Assembly (NCBI RefSeq): GCF_000237925.1
Contig: NC_031498.1
Span: forward strand, 31,872,552 to 31,936,551
Source of the DNA: Schistosoma mansoni
Taxonomy: Eukaryota; Platyhelminthes; Trematoda; Strigeidida; Schistosomatidae
Direction: 5' to 3'
DNA length: 64,000 nt
Part shown: piece by piece, positions 1 through 26,680 of the stretch
Layout of the letters: each line of letters begins with the position of its first letter
Numbering within the stretch: position 1 is the first letter of the stretch
Translations under genes and position numbers: made by a program
The notes under the pieces: generated by a model
Told to the model about the DNA's origin: nothing
Seen by the model: the letters and a program-made list of their open reading frames with translations, nothing else
Databases searched by the model: none

Positions 1-31
<31 letters not shown>

Positions 32-46
32 TATTATTATTATTAC
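1..46. repeat. (TTA)n microsatellite
   Basis: Uninterrupted TTA/ATT trinucleotide run with one imperfection near base 29. It lies at the window edge, so its true length is unknown. Confidence 0.9.
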
Positions 47-107
47 TTGAAATAACTACTATTTGGTTTCCCCAATTAGGCTGTTTTCTCTTCCCTCTTC
101 GTTAATA

Positions 108-1412
108 TATTAAGTCAGTCAGTCAGTTAGTCAGCGACAACGTAGAATCAGGCACATATATGCATCGGTCCAAGTTGCCATACCTCGTTAGCACAACAAG
201 ATCAACACCGAATTCATAGAAGTAATTAATTTAGTGGTGGTAGTATATAAAAGAAAGGTTGTATATAAGGATATGGTATAGGAAGGGAAAAAAAGTTATG
301 AAGCAATTTTAATCTCAAGGTTTAAGGGAAGATAAAGAGTGTATACACCTACACCATTGTGATCGATTCTGAGCCATGTCACACAGAGTCTCCAACCATT
401 GGTTACGATGATCACGCGGACCCCAATCAAGTAATCTACATCTACCAACATGGCTCAGACTAGAAGTTAGTGACACTATGGACTGATGCTATGTTTTGGT
501 TTGGCCGCCCCTAACTCTCTTCCAACCATCCCCTACACTAGTCAACATTGCGCGTCGTGATAATCGGTGTTCAGGCATACGTAACACGTAGCCTAACCAT
601 CTCAGTCGATGAAGATTCATTACCTCATCAACTGATTTACCATCATTCCCTAATACCCTGAGTCTAACCTCACTATTACTTACCCGGTTATCCCAGCAGA
701 TGCGAGCAATATTTCTAAGGCATCTGTGGTCAAATACTCCTAACGGCCATGTTTCACAGCCATAAAGTAAGACAGAACGGACTGCTGAGCAGTATACTCG
801 TCCCTTAATTGATAGACGGATATCTCGTCTTCGCCATAGGTGACGTGAGTTGGCAAATGCCAAACGAGCTTTTTGAATCCGTGCTCAGATTTCGCCAGAC
901 ACCAGCCCATTAGGGCTGATCAGACTTCCAAGATAAGTGAAGTTGTCGACGCGTTCGACTACTTCACTCCCTATCCTTAGTTCAGGTGTTGACGCAGGCC
1001 AGTCCTTGAGTAACAATTTACATTTGGATGGGGAGAAACGCATCCCAAACTTCCTGGCATTATTACTGAGTTCCAACAGAAGACTCTGCATTTTGTCAGT
1101 GTCTTCACCAAACAGGACTATGTCATCTGCGTATTCTAAGTCGATAAGTGAACCTCCTGGTAGGAGATCAATTCCAGAAAATTCAGTCGACGAGAGTGTT
1201 ATTTCCAGCAACAGGTCTATAATGAAGTTAAACAAAAATGGAGATAGTGGACAGCCTTGACGGACACCACTTGAGGTTGTAAAATCAGATGTAAAATCAG
1301 ACAGTTCGCCATAAGCTCTCACTCGACTGGTAGTGTTCGAGTAAAGAGCCTTCACAAGGTTTATGTACTTCTCAGGTACACCTTTCAATGACAGACACTG
1401 CCACAGAATATT
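108..1412 (-). mobile_element. RTE-clade non-LTR retrotransposon, 5'-truncated (family RTE-1)
   Basis: The minus strand encodes the second half of an RTE-type reverse transcriptase and the C-terminal domain. From about 1388 down to 885 the RT shows GVRQGCPLSPFLF, then YADDIVLFGED (the YADD catalytic motif), then FTYLGSLI. The next reading frame, 863-489, carries YGCETWPL and CLRNIARICWDNRVSN. The frame is broken near 870. The 3' end (about 108-175) finishes in a short CTGA-type tandem repeat instead of poly-A, as is usual for RTE elements. Upstream RT motifs and the endonuclease are absent. A closely similar copy lies at 62515-63430. Clade assignment is confident; the named family is not asserted. 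Confidence 0.88.
489..1388 (-). pseudogene. Reverse transcriptase C-terminal part of RTE-1 (frameshifted)
   Basis: Two open frames (885-1388 and 489-863) are consecutive pieces of one RT polyprotein joined by a frameshift around 864-884. They hold the catalytic YADD box and the thumb and C-terminal region. No complete ORF survives, so this copy cannot make active enzyme. Confidence 0.85.
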
Positions 1413-1479
1413 TGATATAAATGGTATATGAAGTTATTTACATATTTATAAATATGTATCTATATATGTATATGACCCC

Positions 1480-2010
1480 CGAATGGTGTGATACTGTCGG
1501 GGGTGGGGAGAGACCGGCATTCCTCTCGAAATGTTGTCACCTGGTCACACGTATACAGCCTCTCCCAGGGATGTTCTACTCACTGCTTTCCTTCACCGAA
1601 ATGTTGTTTACGAATTTGAGAGGATGAAAAGCGAATGTCTACAGCCTTAAACGGGTTAGTGGATACGAAGGATCCACTTAGGGGAGTCGAAAAACCATGA
1701 TTCCAAACCAATGGTGCACATGGGTTCCATGATCCTGATAGAAAAAAAAGGAATATGAACCTCATGTTGTTCACCAGCTACCATGAGGCTGCATCTCATA
1801 ACGTTGCTCTACTGACATGTGGATTAGACCCTTAGGTCAAAGGTTCGAGATGTGGTTCATTAAGAGAACCACCTTCTTTGGTTTGAATCTACAGGCGGCA
1901 TCCCAGCCCTCACACAAATCGAATGACGAGGTGTGGTACATATATATATTTAGCGCCTCCTTGAACCAATGTTTATGTGTTATAATAAATAAAATATTTT
2001 ATATTATAAC
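1480..2010 (+). repeat. Interspersed repeat X, copy 1
   Basis: One of at least eight copies of a roughly 360-530 bp repeat. Landmarks in order are GGTGGGGAGAG, TTGTTTACGAA, TTGGTGGACAC (variant here), CCAAACCAATGGTGCACATG, AGGTCAAAGG, and a 3' end in TTTATGTGT followed by AATAAA-like repeats. This is among the more diverged copies. No gene function is recognised. Confidence 0.8.
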
Positions 2011-2014
2011 ATAT

Positions 2015-2599
2015 ACCATATGGCTTCAATCCGTCTGCTTACAACTGTTAATTAATATTACTATCAATCATGATGAAGCATACATACAGGCATCCATTCT
2101 TCATACATCCTTTACACATATATACACAGAGAGAATTCGAGTATCTGTATATATGTGTATATGTAGTAGGAAGAGAAAATCTAATGGGCAATGTTTGTAT
2201 GTGTGTTTGTATCAGGAGTGGAGATTCCTTTTAATGTTCTATCTTTCACTCTTTGTCCTTTCGTCTTGGTACTTAGTTTTGTTGACCTTTTCTTCCTCTG
2301 GTGTATGTGTGTGCGTACCATTATTATTATTATGATTATTCGTAATTTGACAGTTCACTAACTCTACTTAAATATCATAAAAATTAATATCATACTGATA
2401 AAAAAAATACAGGGAATGATATAAAAAGTGAACAATAACAATACAGGAAACTGTTTGTTCTCCATCCAATTGTTTCCCCCCACCGCCACCTCCATAATCG
2501 ATTAAGAGGATACAAAGTTTATTTGTATCCCATTTGCTTCATTCATATCTACTTGACTAGATTTTGTTAATCATGTATTGAAATCTTAATTAAGTATAG
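2015..2599. other. Unassigned AT-rich intergenic or intronic sequence
   Basis: No coding exon, RNA gene or recognised repeat is seen apart from short CA/TA-rich stretches and a GTGTATGT run near 2190-2320. Confidence 0.5.
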
Positions 2600-2925
2600 T
2601 AAGCAAAGATGGATAGTGGTTAGCAGTGGAATCCAGTTTGACGCGCGCCATTTCGTCCTACATGGGACTCGTCAACTGGATGTACCTGCATCTCAGACTT
2701 GTTGATGTTTACTCTGGGACTCGAACCCAGTACCTTTATAAACAAAGATGAAGAGTGGCTAGCTGTGGAATCCAGTTTGACGCGCGTTTCGTCCCATTTT
2801 GAACTCTTCAGCTGGATCTCAGAGTTAATGTTCACTCTGGGACTCGAACCCAGTACTGCTCGCTTCAAACGCCATCACGTTATCCACCTAGCTACTGAGT
2901 CCTGATAACCAAAGATGGATAGTTT
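2600..2925 (-). repeat. Family A ribozyme repeat (Sm-alpha-like SINE), two partial units in tandem
   Basis: Read on the minus strand, each unit has a tRNA-like box B (GGGTTCGAGTCCCAG) followed by a hammerhead-like segment. In the unit at 2640-2700 the core begins TTGACGAG instead of CTGACGAG, so the essential C3 is changed. The unit at 2780-2825 has CTGAAGAG and CGAAAC but a wobble-rich stem II and unpaired bases next to the cleavage triplet. Confidence 0.8.
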
Positions 2926-3014
2926 ATTTAAGTTGGTATTCCAGAGTAATAGTTATTGCTTGAAAAAATGCAACTTGTTTTTTTGTGTGCGCTGATTTGT
3001 GTAATTAATTTAGA

Positions 3015-3410
3015 CAAGTTTTCCAGGTTTTCTATGGTAGTCTAGCTTCAATTAACTCACGCTTTCAACTATGAAAATAATAAATCTCCACAAAACCCAT
3101 TCTGATAATTAATATTATATAAGTGATTTTAATAGTTGAATTCATGAGTCGACCTAAGTTAGACCACCATTGATGATTTGGAAGCATTGGATGGTTGCTT
3201 CGTCATAGTAAGGGACTCCTGAACAATGCCCATCCACTATCCCACATGCGGGATTCCAACCCAAGACCTTTGGTCTCACGCGAGCGCTTAATCTCTAGAC
3301 CATTGAGTTGGCATCCAACTATGTTAATTACTAACTTCAGTCGATCCATGATCTTGTGCAAACGTTCAACCATTGTCTGAGGTAGATACCTATCTTTACT
3401 CAACACGGTT
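3015..3410 (-). repeat. Family B repeat, inverted arms, degenerate ribozyme
   Basis: The left part (3018-3108) is a plus-oriented arm ending in the typical AATCTCCACAAAACC terminus. The right part (3125-3400) is minus-oriented and carries the tRNA-like box (CATTGAGTTGG, GGATTCCAACCC). The hammerhead segment near 3190-3235 has lost the CTGAGGAG core. Confidence 0.7.
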
Positions 3411-3989
3411 TTTTAAAACCGGTGCTTTCGACGTGGTATGGTCGGTTTTTTTAAAAGATTTATCCTCAATTTTTCCCATTAAACTCTTGTTTAGTTTTGA
3501 TGGTGAATAAGATTTCCTATTGGACTTATTCCCTATTGATTGTGACTAGTTTCATTGAAAAAAGAATCCTTAATGAAATCTACACGCCATCTACGTTACT
3601 TTTAATGGACCAACTGACTAACTAATATTGAAAATTGATCACTGATCAATAGTGATTTTCCGTATGATCTCGCACATGGGTTTCGAACCCAAGACCTAAT
3701 TCATATCCTTGAAATGATTTTTTCTATTATCTGATTGATCATTGCTCTTTTCTTTTGCTTATTAAATTCATTATGCATTCTAAGGTCACTGGATGTTACT
3801 ATATAAACAGAGCTGTTCTATTTTATTCTTTGAATTCTGTTTGGAATAGAAAACTATCTGGAAAGTGATATCTTCTTTATCTCATATTAGTATATAGATT
3901 ATTAACATTGAAGTGTTGTTGTGTGTCATTCACTGTTCTATCGAGTTCGTCATAGAACACATTCACATTAGAAGAACACCTGAAAATTC

Positions 3990-4235
3990 ACTTAGTATTA
4001 TTTGTTTGGATTTAAACTTCACCCCATCGCACAAGCAAGTGGCTATCAGGACTCAGTAACTAAGTGGATGACGCGATGGCGTTTGAAGCGAAAGTTACTG
4101 GGTTCGAGTCCTAGAGTGAACATCAACTTTGAGATGCAGGTACATCCATCTGACGAGTCCCATATAGGACGAAATGGCGCGCGTCAAACTGGATTCCCTT
4201 GCTAGTCACTATCCATCTTTGCTTACAATACCTGA
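3990..4235 (+). repeat. Family A ribozyme repeat (Sm-alpha-like SINE)
   Basis: The tRNA-like head has ACTCAGTAACTAAGTGG (box A region) and GGGTTCGAGTCC (box B). It is followed by a hammerhead segment at about 4140-4200 with CTGACGAG, a stem II of TCCC/AGGA type, and CGAAAT. The triplet GTC is followed by AAA before CTGG, so stem I does not pair directly and the copy is probably weak or inactive. Confidence 0.8.
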
Positions 4236-4239
4236 AAAT

Positions 4240-5210
4240 ATTGTCATTTACAAAGTCTATATGTGTATGTGAGTGGATTTGCCGGTTGTCAATGTCAGTG
4301 CCACTATCATGGTGTAGATAGGAATAGCTATGGAAATCCTTGAATCAATTAATTTACTTTCGTTGTTTATCTCATCTATACTCTTGATGATAACACTAAT
4401 ACCAAAGAAGGACACAAAAAAGTGAATGACAATAAACAGTAATATTTTGTATTAGTATGGGTTAGTAATTTTCCATAGGTGATAGTTTAAGAACTGATCG
4501 ATTTCAATCCTGCATATCAACCAGGGGGGGGCAGGAATTAAAAACGCTTATATAGAGACTCATTTACCTGTTGAACAAGTTAGTGATTATCTTTCTACTC
4601 AGTAACTTAGTGGATAACTCGCTGATGTTCGAAATGATAGACTGACGATTTGAGTTTTTTTCTGAACATCAACATTGAAATTCCTAGATACATTCATTTG
4701 ATTAGTTCTAAACAGAAAGAAATGAACATATCCTGAATTCCATTGTCAGTCACCATTAAAATTCACTAGAATATTCTGCTTCAAAATGTTCACTGTCACA
4801 TTAAAAACACACACACACATACAGCTACATTGGTTTATCATTCTTTGTATAAAAGTGTGTGTGATGTACGTACGTACGAAGTTCTACGTTGTGACTAACT
4901 GACTGTGTGTGTGTGTTTGCAACGAAAGTAGATTATGTAATTCTATTCTACTATAATTATGCTGAATGAGAACAAAGAAGGAATTAACCTTTTTTTTTAC
5001 GTTTATTTCACTTTTAATTAGTTACAATGTGTTCACTATTCGATCTATCTTAAGGTTAATCATAATTGATCTGATTGACTAACATTCATTTCTGATACTT
5101 ACTTCTTTTAAAGTGAAGCAGTGACATAAAAGCGCTAACCTTGTGAATTATTGGTTTATAGATTCGAACCCCAGTCCACCTATTTTGTTTGTTAGATGGT
5201 ACAAATGACT
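4240..5210. other. Intronic or intergenic sequence without a recognised gene
   Basis: This holds short microsatellites (CA near 4808, GT near 4850 and 4905) and an ACGTACGTACGAAGTTC motif at 4868-4890 that recurs at RTE-1 3' ends. No coding potential is recognised. Confidence 0.5.
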
Positions 5211-5214
5211 TATA

Positions 5215-5345
5215 GGAAGTCAGTTACGGGCTCCGATCACTCAGTGGTAAAGTCTAAGACTGTAAGGCTAAATGACTCTGATTTGAATTTCACAAGTAGC
5301 ATCAGTTCATCTTGCTGACAAGTGCCAATTAGCACTAAATCCGAA
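5215..5345 (+). repeat. Family C ribozyme repeat, degenerate
   Basis: A tRNA-like head (CACTCAGTGGTAAAGTCTAA) is followed by CTGACAAGTGCC and AGCACTAAAT. These correspond to the family C hammerhead at 9229-9290, but G8 is changed and the GAAA box is altered. Confidence 0.6.
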
Positions 5346-5760
5346 TTAGGTGGAGTATCCTATCAACTATTTGTGGTAGGTGTAGACTACCTGGTTGGGA
5401 TCCGCGAGATGATAACAATCGATGGTTAGAAACCTTGAATGACATGGCTCAAAATTGTCTGCAATGGCGAAGGTGCATCCAATCTATGTGTTCTATCAAA
5501 TAATAATCTTCTGAATTCTCCATGTTCCTTTTTTCTCTTTCCAAATTTATTTCACTGGATTATAGTCCTTGAATAACATCTTCCAAACCTAATCTTTCTG
5601 ACTACTGGTTATACTCTTACTACTTCTACCACTATGAGATTTGAATCGACAACTGCATTTCTGTGCTAATGTGGTAATGGCAACTCGAACTGATGTACGT
5701 ACGTACGAAGTTCTACGTTGTGACTGACTGATTGACTGACTGACTGACTGACTATTTGTG
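5346..5760 (+). mobile_element. RTE-1 3'-end fragment
   Basis: This matches the 3' part of the RTE-1 copies on the other strand: GTAGACTACCTGGTTGG, then GACATGGCTCA, then an ACGTACGTACG motif and a run of CTGA units at 5727-5752. It is non-coding debris. Confidence 0.75.
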
Positions 5761-5989
5761 ACTATAACGAATGACCGACTGCACAGACTTGTATCTAGTC
5801 TCATAGTAGAGTATTTACTCATTCTGGAAGTAGAGTTGTACAGGATCCAAGGTAGCGGGATCAAGATGACACTTCATCCCGGGTAAACGTACCATATTAA
5901 AATAGGAAACCATTGTTAAGAATAATTCTATGGAGGCTTTTTAACTTTGAAAATAATGAATAATTATTTAATATTCTTATTAGTACATG

Positions 5990-6125
5990 GTGTGTGTGGA
6001 GATTTGAAAATCTTGATGGTTTAAATTGTGGAATGACCTGAACTAGACCACCTTTGGAAACTTAGACAGCCGTCTCATCCTACTATCAAACTCTTCAGGA
6101 GTGCATATTAGCGAACCCATTGGGG
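5990..6125 (-). repeat. Family B repeat fragment, degenerate
   Basis: This resembles the arm and hammerhead portion of family B (TAGACCACC, TCATCCTACTATC, CTCTTCAGGAGTGC) with multiple core changes. Confidence 0.5.
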
Positions 6126-6194
6126 ATTTACAACTTAATGATAAACCATGCTCTATCTGAATATGAATTTTGTTATGCTTGACTCTATGCTGTT

Positions 6195-6230
6195 CTATTA
6201 TTATTACTATTATTATTATTATTATTATTC
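6195..6230 (+). repeat. (TTA/TAT)n microsatellite in intron before exon a
   Basis: A trinucleotide run 25-60 bases ahead of the splice acceptor. Translated it would be poly-Tyr, which argues that it is intronic. Confidence 0.8.
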
Positions 6231-6255
6231 ATTCTCTGTCTTTTTTCTTCTAAAG

Positions 6256-20761
<14,506 letters not shown>

Positions 20762-21389
20762 CAATGAATTACCTTTTAATCAATAGTTACTATTGATTGT
20801 TTTTTTTCCTTTTCTCTTGTTCCATAGATTTACTTGTCTTTCATTAGTTACTAATCTGTATTAAACACACACACACATACATACACTAATTATTTATTTA
20901 AACAAATATACATCAACTTGCTAATATCTGGGTATGTTCATTCAATATACTAAATGTATTTACTTTTTCTTTCTGTGAATTCATCTTAGTTTGATTATTA
21001 TCCAAAATCTATACTACTTATAATACTACTTGTAGTACTTATACTACTAATATTACTACTATTCTGAACAATCGATCAATCGACAATGAAACACAACATT
21101 AATGATGATCAAGTTCAATGGATGGACTATCAGAATAATGTATACTGTGAATGAAATATACAATACATAATGTATCATTATTGGTTATCATTCATTGTCG
21201 ATTAGATCCTCTTCTTGGTGTATCTATGTATGTGTATGTATGTGTTTATGTATATCTATGGTTTGTTTGTCTTTTGTTTTATTTCATTTGACGCAACCTG
21301 TTACATATCTCGTTTTTTCTATTTCCTCATATACACACACTTCTTCTTTGGCTTTGACATGTATTCACATTTATCTTATAGTTGCTATA

Positions 21390-21459
<70 letters not shown>

Positions 21460-21900
21460 TACATAGTAATACATATACTTGTAATTAGAAACAAAAAAAC
21501 ATATATATACATGATTGTGCCAAGTTTTGTACAAGGTGTCCAATACATATACATATATGGATATATGATTTGTTTCCCAATATTGATCTTTGTAATTGAA
21601 TGTTCTTTCTTTTGTAACCATTTGGAATCATGAATTAAAACAAACAAACAAACAAAAAATAAACTTCTTTGATCCATATTACTTATATTGACAGTTGTTT
21701 TTTTTTCATTATTATTTAAAATAAATACTTCATTTTTTTTGTTTTGTTTGTTTATTCCCCCCCCCTCAGTATCAGTATATATATATTTGTAAATTTGAGT
21801 AGAGTAATGGAGTATATAAGTAGTATAGTGATATATAAATAAATGTTTCTAAATATATATAATCATGTATAAATACGTATTGTGAGTTTATTTATTCCCT
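20762..21900 (+). other. 3' UTR region of the ZNF608/609 homologue
   Basis: AT-rich sequence after the TGA with several AATAAA candidates (near 21657 and 21838-21843). Which one is used cannot be decided from sequence alone. It includes the (ACT)n run at 21388-21458. Confidence 0.5.
21388..21458. repeat. (ACT)n microsatellite
   Basis: About 23 uninterrupted ACT units. The open frames through it (poly-Thr, poly-Tyr) are artefacts. Confidence 0.95.
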
Positions 21901-21904
21901 TATT

Positions 21905-22170
21905 TATTTACCTACTTACTTAAGCCTGTTACCCTTCATAGAGGAGGAGGAGGAGGAGCATAAGCGGCTAACTAGTATTCTCCATTCAACTGTATCCGAT
22001 ATGTATAAGTGTATATATATATATAATCTTTGTCTCATTTCTCTTACTCACATTATTGTCAATTGAAGATATCGACACTAAAAAATATATATATAAATAT
22101 ACACACGTTACTTACTTACTTACGCCTGTTACCCCTTGTGGAGGAGGAGCATAGGCCGCCCACCAGTATA
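21905..22170 (-). mobile_element. Two RTE-2 3'-terminal scraps
   Basis: CTTACTTAAGCCTGTTACCC and GAGCATAAGCGGC at 21913-21970, and ACTTACTTACTTACGCCTG with GGAGCATAGGCCGCCCACC at 22108-22168. Both are only the last ~50 bp of RTE-2. Confidence 0.7.
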
Positions 22171-22870
22171 CACACATACATACATTCATTATAACTAACA
22201 TACATACATACACACACACACGCTTGGATACAAATATTTCTATATATACATATACACATAGATACAATATATTGATTAATTCTGTATCCATATCCTAGTC
22301 TAATTATTGAATAATTGATTCAATACAATATAAAGTGACATAGTAGAAAAGAACATGCATATGCATATATATATCATTTTGTACAATTAGGCTTTTATTG
22401 TTTCTTTTATTGAAGTCACTTAGTAACAGGTTCTATAGTTTAGTTCATTCTTTATGCTTCTTCTCCTTACTTTTCTTTCTTTATTTTGTATCACAATTTT
22501 TGGCTTGTAAATGAGTGATCGTCATTTTGTTACCAGCTTATTTTTATTCCTTGTTAAATGTTTGTTTGTTTTTCTTCTTTTTTTTGGAGGGGGGAAGATA
22601 AACAAAATTTGTTTATTTACGTATCATTAATGATTCTTTATTTGTTTAATATTTAATTATGAACTACATTAGTGTAAGTGTGTGTGTGCCTATGTGTATT
22701 TATATCTGTTGTATATCTTTAGTTTACATGCACATACACACGCACACACATGTACATGAACACAAATTAATTAATCAATAAAAAAATATCCTTAGTTTGT
22801 GAACTTTTTTTAAAATATGGATCCAATGTATTGAATAGGTTGTATCATTTGTCGAAATTATCGAGGTTAA
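22170..22870. other. AT-rich intergenic sequence
   Basis: CA/TA simple repeats; no gene or larger repeat recognised. Confidence 0.5.
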
Positions 22871-22877
22871 AGCGATA

Positions 22878-23045
22878 TAAGATGGTGGTGGTGAAGGTGG
22901 TCAACAGGAAATAGGATCGAATTCATCAGAGAGCACCAGTTCCCTCAAGATTACAGGTACATATTGCTGACGAATGCCAAGTAGCACGAAACCCGGGTGA
23001 AGGGTTTCCTGTTGACCACTTCTAACCACCATCTTATCTCAATAT
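22878..23045 (+). repeat. Family C ribozyme repeat with terminal inverted repeats, mutated ribozyme
   Basis: The ends AAGATGGTGGTGG...GTGGTCAACAGGAAA and TTTCCTGTTGACCAC...CCACCATCTT are inverted repeats. The core CTGACGAATGCC and CACGAAAC is close to the 9229-9290 copy. However, the closing G-C pair of stem II is lost and the cleavage triplet is GTG, which hammerheads do not cut. Confidence 0.75.
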
Positions 23046-23194
23046 AGTGCACGCAGTGTCAAGCCACCTAGATTAGTGACCATATTGCAACTTGATCGAT
23101 AGCATTCGATCAGCACTAAGAAGGATTTGACATGCATGACATTGATCCCTACTCAGTGATCAATCAATTGTGGTCAAAGTGATATGTTACAGAA

Positions 23195-23430
23195 ATTATT
23201 CTAAGGCGAGACTATAATTTATGAACGAGCTGATCAGAATCAATTGGACGACTTCAAGGTCACGGTATCTTTTTCAATACTCAACGTTAATGTAGATCGG
23301 TTAAAGTCGGATTTTAAGGAAGAAGTTATGATTGAGTGACCTCAAGGGATGGGATTACTTGTGACTGACTGCTGAACATTGTGAAGACTATCGAAACGAT
23401 GTTGGATTTCGATGTGATATACATTTAGGG
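23195..23430 (+). mobile_element. Merlin-like transposon, 5' fragment
   Basis: It begins GGCGAGACTATAATTTATG, the same terminal sequence as the Merlin element at 55714-56480, and stays alignable for about 230 bp. It is then cut by RTE-2 sequence. No terminal repeat is found on the other side. Confidence 0.65.
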
Positions 23431-23625
23431 AAAAAGTCCTAACTTTGAATCCTGAAGGTAAACAGAAAAGAGGAAGGCCGAAGAACACATTATATCGGGA
23501 ATCGGAAACAGATATGAAAAGGATGAATAAAAAGTGGAAAGGATTGCTTGGGACAGAGTTAGATGGAGAATGCTAGTGGTCGGCCTATGCTCCTCCATGA
23601 GAGGTAACAGGAGTAAGTAAGTAGA
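23430..23625 (+). mobile_element. RTE-2 3' fragment
   Basis: AATCCTGAAGGTAAACAG, AAGAACACATTATA, and GGTAACAGGAGTAAGTAAG at the 3' end match the other RTE-2 copies. Confidence 0.8.
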
Positions 23626-23819
23626 TTCAAACCACGTCCCACCTATTCCCACAGCTGAAATCCCGGCACCGATTCAGAAAGTTCTGTTGGCTTTTGCCAA
23701 CTTATGTTAGTTATGGTTTAAGGTGATACGTCCATCTATCTCTCAAACAAAGGACAGTGCTACACAGCAATTCTTACTGCTCTACTTTCTGACTATGAAA
23801 CTTACCCTCTAGAAGTAGA

Positions 23820-24230
23820 GGATACTTGTAGAACACTAGTATTTGGTTACAGATGTCTTCGGAGCCACACTCATTTTAGGACCATTGAGTGAGCGATGAC
23901 CAAGTTAGGAGTATGGTACTAAGTAAGGATAGTAAATTGGTTGGTGAGACAGTGAGTCATCACTAACTGGGGTGTCTGGGATGTATATTATGTCCAACTA
24001 CCCTCTCCCCCTATGAGAGGGGATGGCTAGTGTAGGAAGAAAGCTAGCTGCGGCCAAACTAAGACATGACATTGGTCCAGGAAGTCATTAACATTTGATC
24101 TGAGGCATGTTGTCAGATACAGAGAATATCTGATCGCGGTCAGCACAATTATAAAAACAAATGGTTAGGAGCATGGCTCAGAATTGTTCAAAACGGAGCA
24201 GGTGCACTTGCTATTTGTTTTCCCTTAGAT
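23820..24230 (+). mobile_element. RTE-1 3' fragment, degenerate
   Basis: TTTTAGGACCATTGAGTGAG, GATGGCTAGTGTAGG and ACATGACATTGGTCC follow the order of the RTE-1 3' region. All frames are broken. Confidence 0.6.
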
Positions 24231-24489
24231 CCTAGTTTTTTCGATAATCTTAAAATGCTTTTTATTCCAGGAATCCATGCTTTCGACGCCTGTTTTATAT
24301 TACCAATAATATGGTTATTACTTTTACTAAACTGGAAGCTATTTTGATGAATACATATGTGTTTCGCTTGCAGGATCATCTCACGAGAGTGAGATCCCAA
24401 GAAGACTATCCAGAATATGTTACTAATAGACAGACACGTAAATCGCTCGATAAAGAGGAATTCAATTTGATAAGAACCTATAGATTGTG

Positions 24490-25520
24490 TTAAATCTATA
24501 GTACGAAGTTCAGAGATACTATTTCGATCAATATAATGGGTTAAGAGCTTACAATAGAGAATGAAAATCGAGGTTTGATTTCAACGAGGGAAGGATGCAG
24601 TATTAAAGCACTAAATAAAGTGTTTTTCCTACTGAGATTCTAGTGACATTATTTACTAAAAACTATCGATAATGTAGTGTCGACTACGATTAGGGTGCAT
24701 GACCAAGTACAACACGTAATAAATAGCTTCTAGGCTTTTTATCCGTTAAATTTTATATAAACTGACTAGTAAGGAGATAAACGGATACTTAGTAATTTGA
24801 TATATGAAAAACCAGACTGCGTAAGTTCATCAACTGGAATCCATGGAGTTATAGTGCGAAGGTAGATAAGAAGCAAGCAAACTTTTTACAATAGTAAACT
24901 GTAAGTCCTTCAAATTCTTTCACAAAGTCCAGCCAACAATTACTTGTAAGGAAGGGTTGAGGAGTTGACAGAAAGGAATAGAAGAATACTATTCACGTGA
25001 GTACTATCAAGTGACCATTTTGGAAATGTTGATTCAAACACTTGTAATTTAGAGGGTCAGTATGTCACCATCAAAATAAGACATGAGACAAGCGTACACC
25101 GGCCTGAAATGCTACATCACATTAACTAACCGGACTTATAATACTGCCGATAGTAGGAAAAAAGACTTAACATTGATATAACTGCAGAACTAAACAGATA
25201 TCATGTTAGTTATTTTGGAGACCTGTGTGATTTGACCGTAGGAAAGGAGGGTTGTATTGATCTACTCTGAGTATTGATTGATTCATCTAGATTGTAGATC
25301 TAGTACCATAGATCTTTGGATAAGTGATGACACGATAATAGTGAGATAACAGCCGAGAGTAACACTAAATGAATGCTGGTGCAGAACGCAGTTTCTCACA
25401 CTCACTTTCCCGATAGCTAGAACAAAGAACATCTCAGAAAGGAAACTTTTAATTATACAGTTCGGATTTATAAATCACAATAATAGAGTAAACACCCGAT
25501 TACAAATCAACATATTTAAG
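24490..25520. other. Intergenic sequence without recognised features
   Basis: No exon with good splice sites, no RNA gene and no repeat matching the families defined here. Confidence 0.45.
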
Positions 25521-25524
25521 AACT

Positions 25525-25850
25525 TCTAATAGTTGAATTTATGAGTCGATCTAAGCTAGACCACCATTCATAACCTGGAAGTACTGGATGGTCGTTTCGT
25601 CATAGTGCGGGACTCCTCAGCAGTGAGTACCCACACGCGGGACTTGAGCCAAGGACCTTCGGTCTCGTATGCGAACGCTTAAACTCTGGACCACTGAACA
25701 GTGTTAATGTATAACTTCAATCGATCTATGATCTTGTGCAACCCTTCATCGATTGTCTGAGATGGATAATTGTCACACACCCAACACGGACCGGACTCTA
25801 CTGGTCATGGTTTCTCACCAGAACTTAATCTTGAACATCGACCCATTCTG
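25525..25850 (-). repeat. Family B ribozyme repeat
   Basis: On the minus strand the order is tRNA-like box (GTTCAGTGGTCCAGAGTTTA), then CTGAGGAG, TCCC, ATGACGAAAC and an ATC triplet followed by CAGTAC. Core residues are present, but stem II has an unpaired TCCC/ATGA side and stem I pairs only ACTG/CAGT. Confidence 0.75.
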
Positions 25851-25859
25851 ATATTTAAG

Positions 25860-26680
25860 AAATCACGATATTGGGGTAACCATGTCATAAGTGGAAGAGG
25901 GCTGAGTAATAGGTCCGTAATGAAGTACTAGTAGCTAAAGAATGGTACAAAACATAACATCAGCTTATGTATCACGGGGAAGTTTGAAGGTAGGATAGAA
26001 AAATGAGATAGTTTAAGTAGTTGATAACTATACAAAATTGTAAACAATAAATTCGGAGAATATAGTTTGAAAAGACAAAATCCACTCGTTTGGTAAAATA
26101 CCATTTGACCTCACGATTTAGGGACAGATGAATGCATTTATTCTACTGAGACCAATTTTGAGCTGTCTCATGCAAGGTCTCCAACTACTGATCGCAAATA
26201 TTGTGCTGATCCTAAAAAGATAGTCTACTCCCACATGAATAAAACTAAAAGTCAATGAATCCATGGTGAAGTTTTCTTGGTCTCATAATTCCTAGCTTCC
26301 TTAAAGTCCACTATTATATCAGCCAGCAGGTTGACAAAAACCAAATTATCTTTTTGTATCCGCGATATGATTACATCAGGGACTCATTAGGATAAGTAAA
26401 TTGTTCAGGCAGTCCGATCCTTATGATTAGATATATGCTGACGTAAACTAGTATTGAAATGTTTCGGATTTAAGGAAGGAGAAACAATATCCAAAAATCA
26501 ATATTTTGTTATTGAGGGAGTTCGGAACACTTGAAATTTCGTCAGCACTCTCATCAATCAAGACTATATCAGTTGCTAACTAAATTAATACGTGAATCCC
26601 TAAATAGGTGGTCAAATGATGAATTTGAGGAACTCTGATGATATACAAACACAGCTTATTTTCAGTTTAAACCACAAACA
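25860..26680. other. Intergenic sequence without recognised features
   Basis: No coding or repeat signal that I can name. Confidence 0.45.

Noticed and set aside
5689-5760. Short tandem units as a CRISPR array
   Set aside because: Units of four bases without spacers; they are the 3' tail of an RTE element.
6148-6255. ATG at 6148 as the start of the ZNF608/609 protein
   Set aside because: The frame passes through a poly-Tyr microsatellite and a clear splice acceptor at 6255; the upstream part is intron.
21195-21488. Open frames over the ACT repeat
   Set aside because: Poly-Thr/poly-Tyr read-through of a microsatellite in the 3' UTR region; no conserved features.
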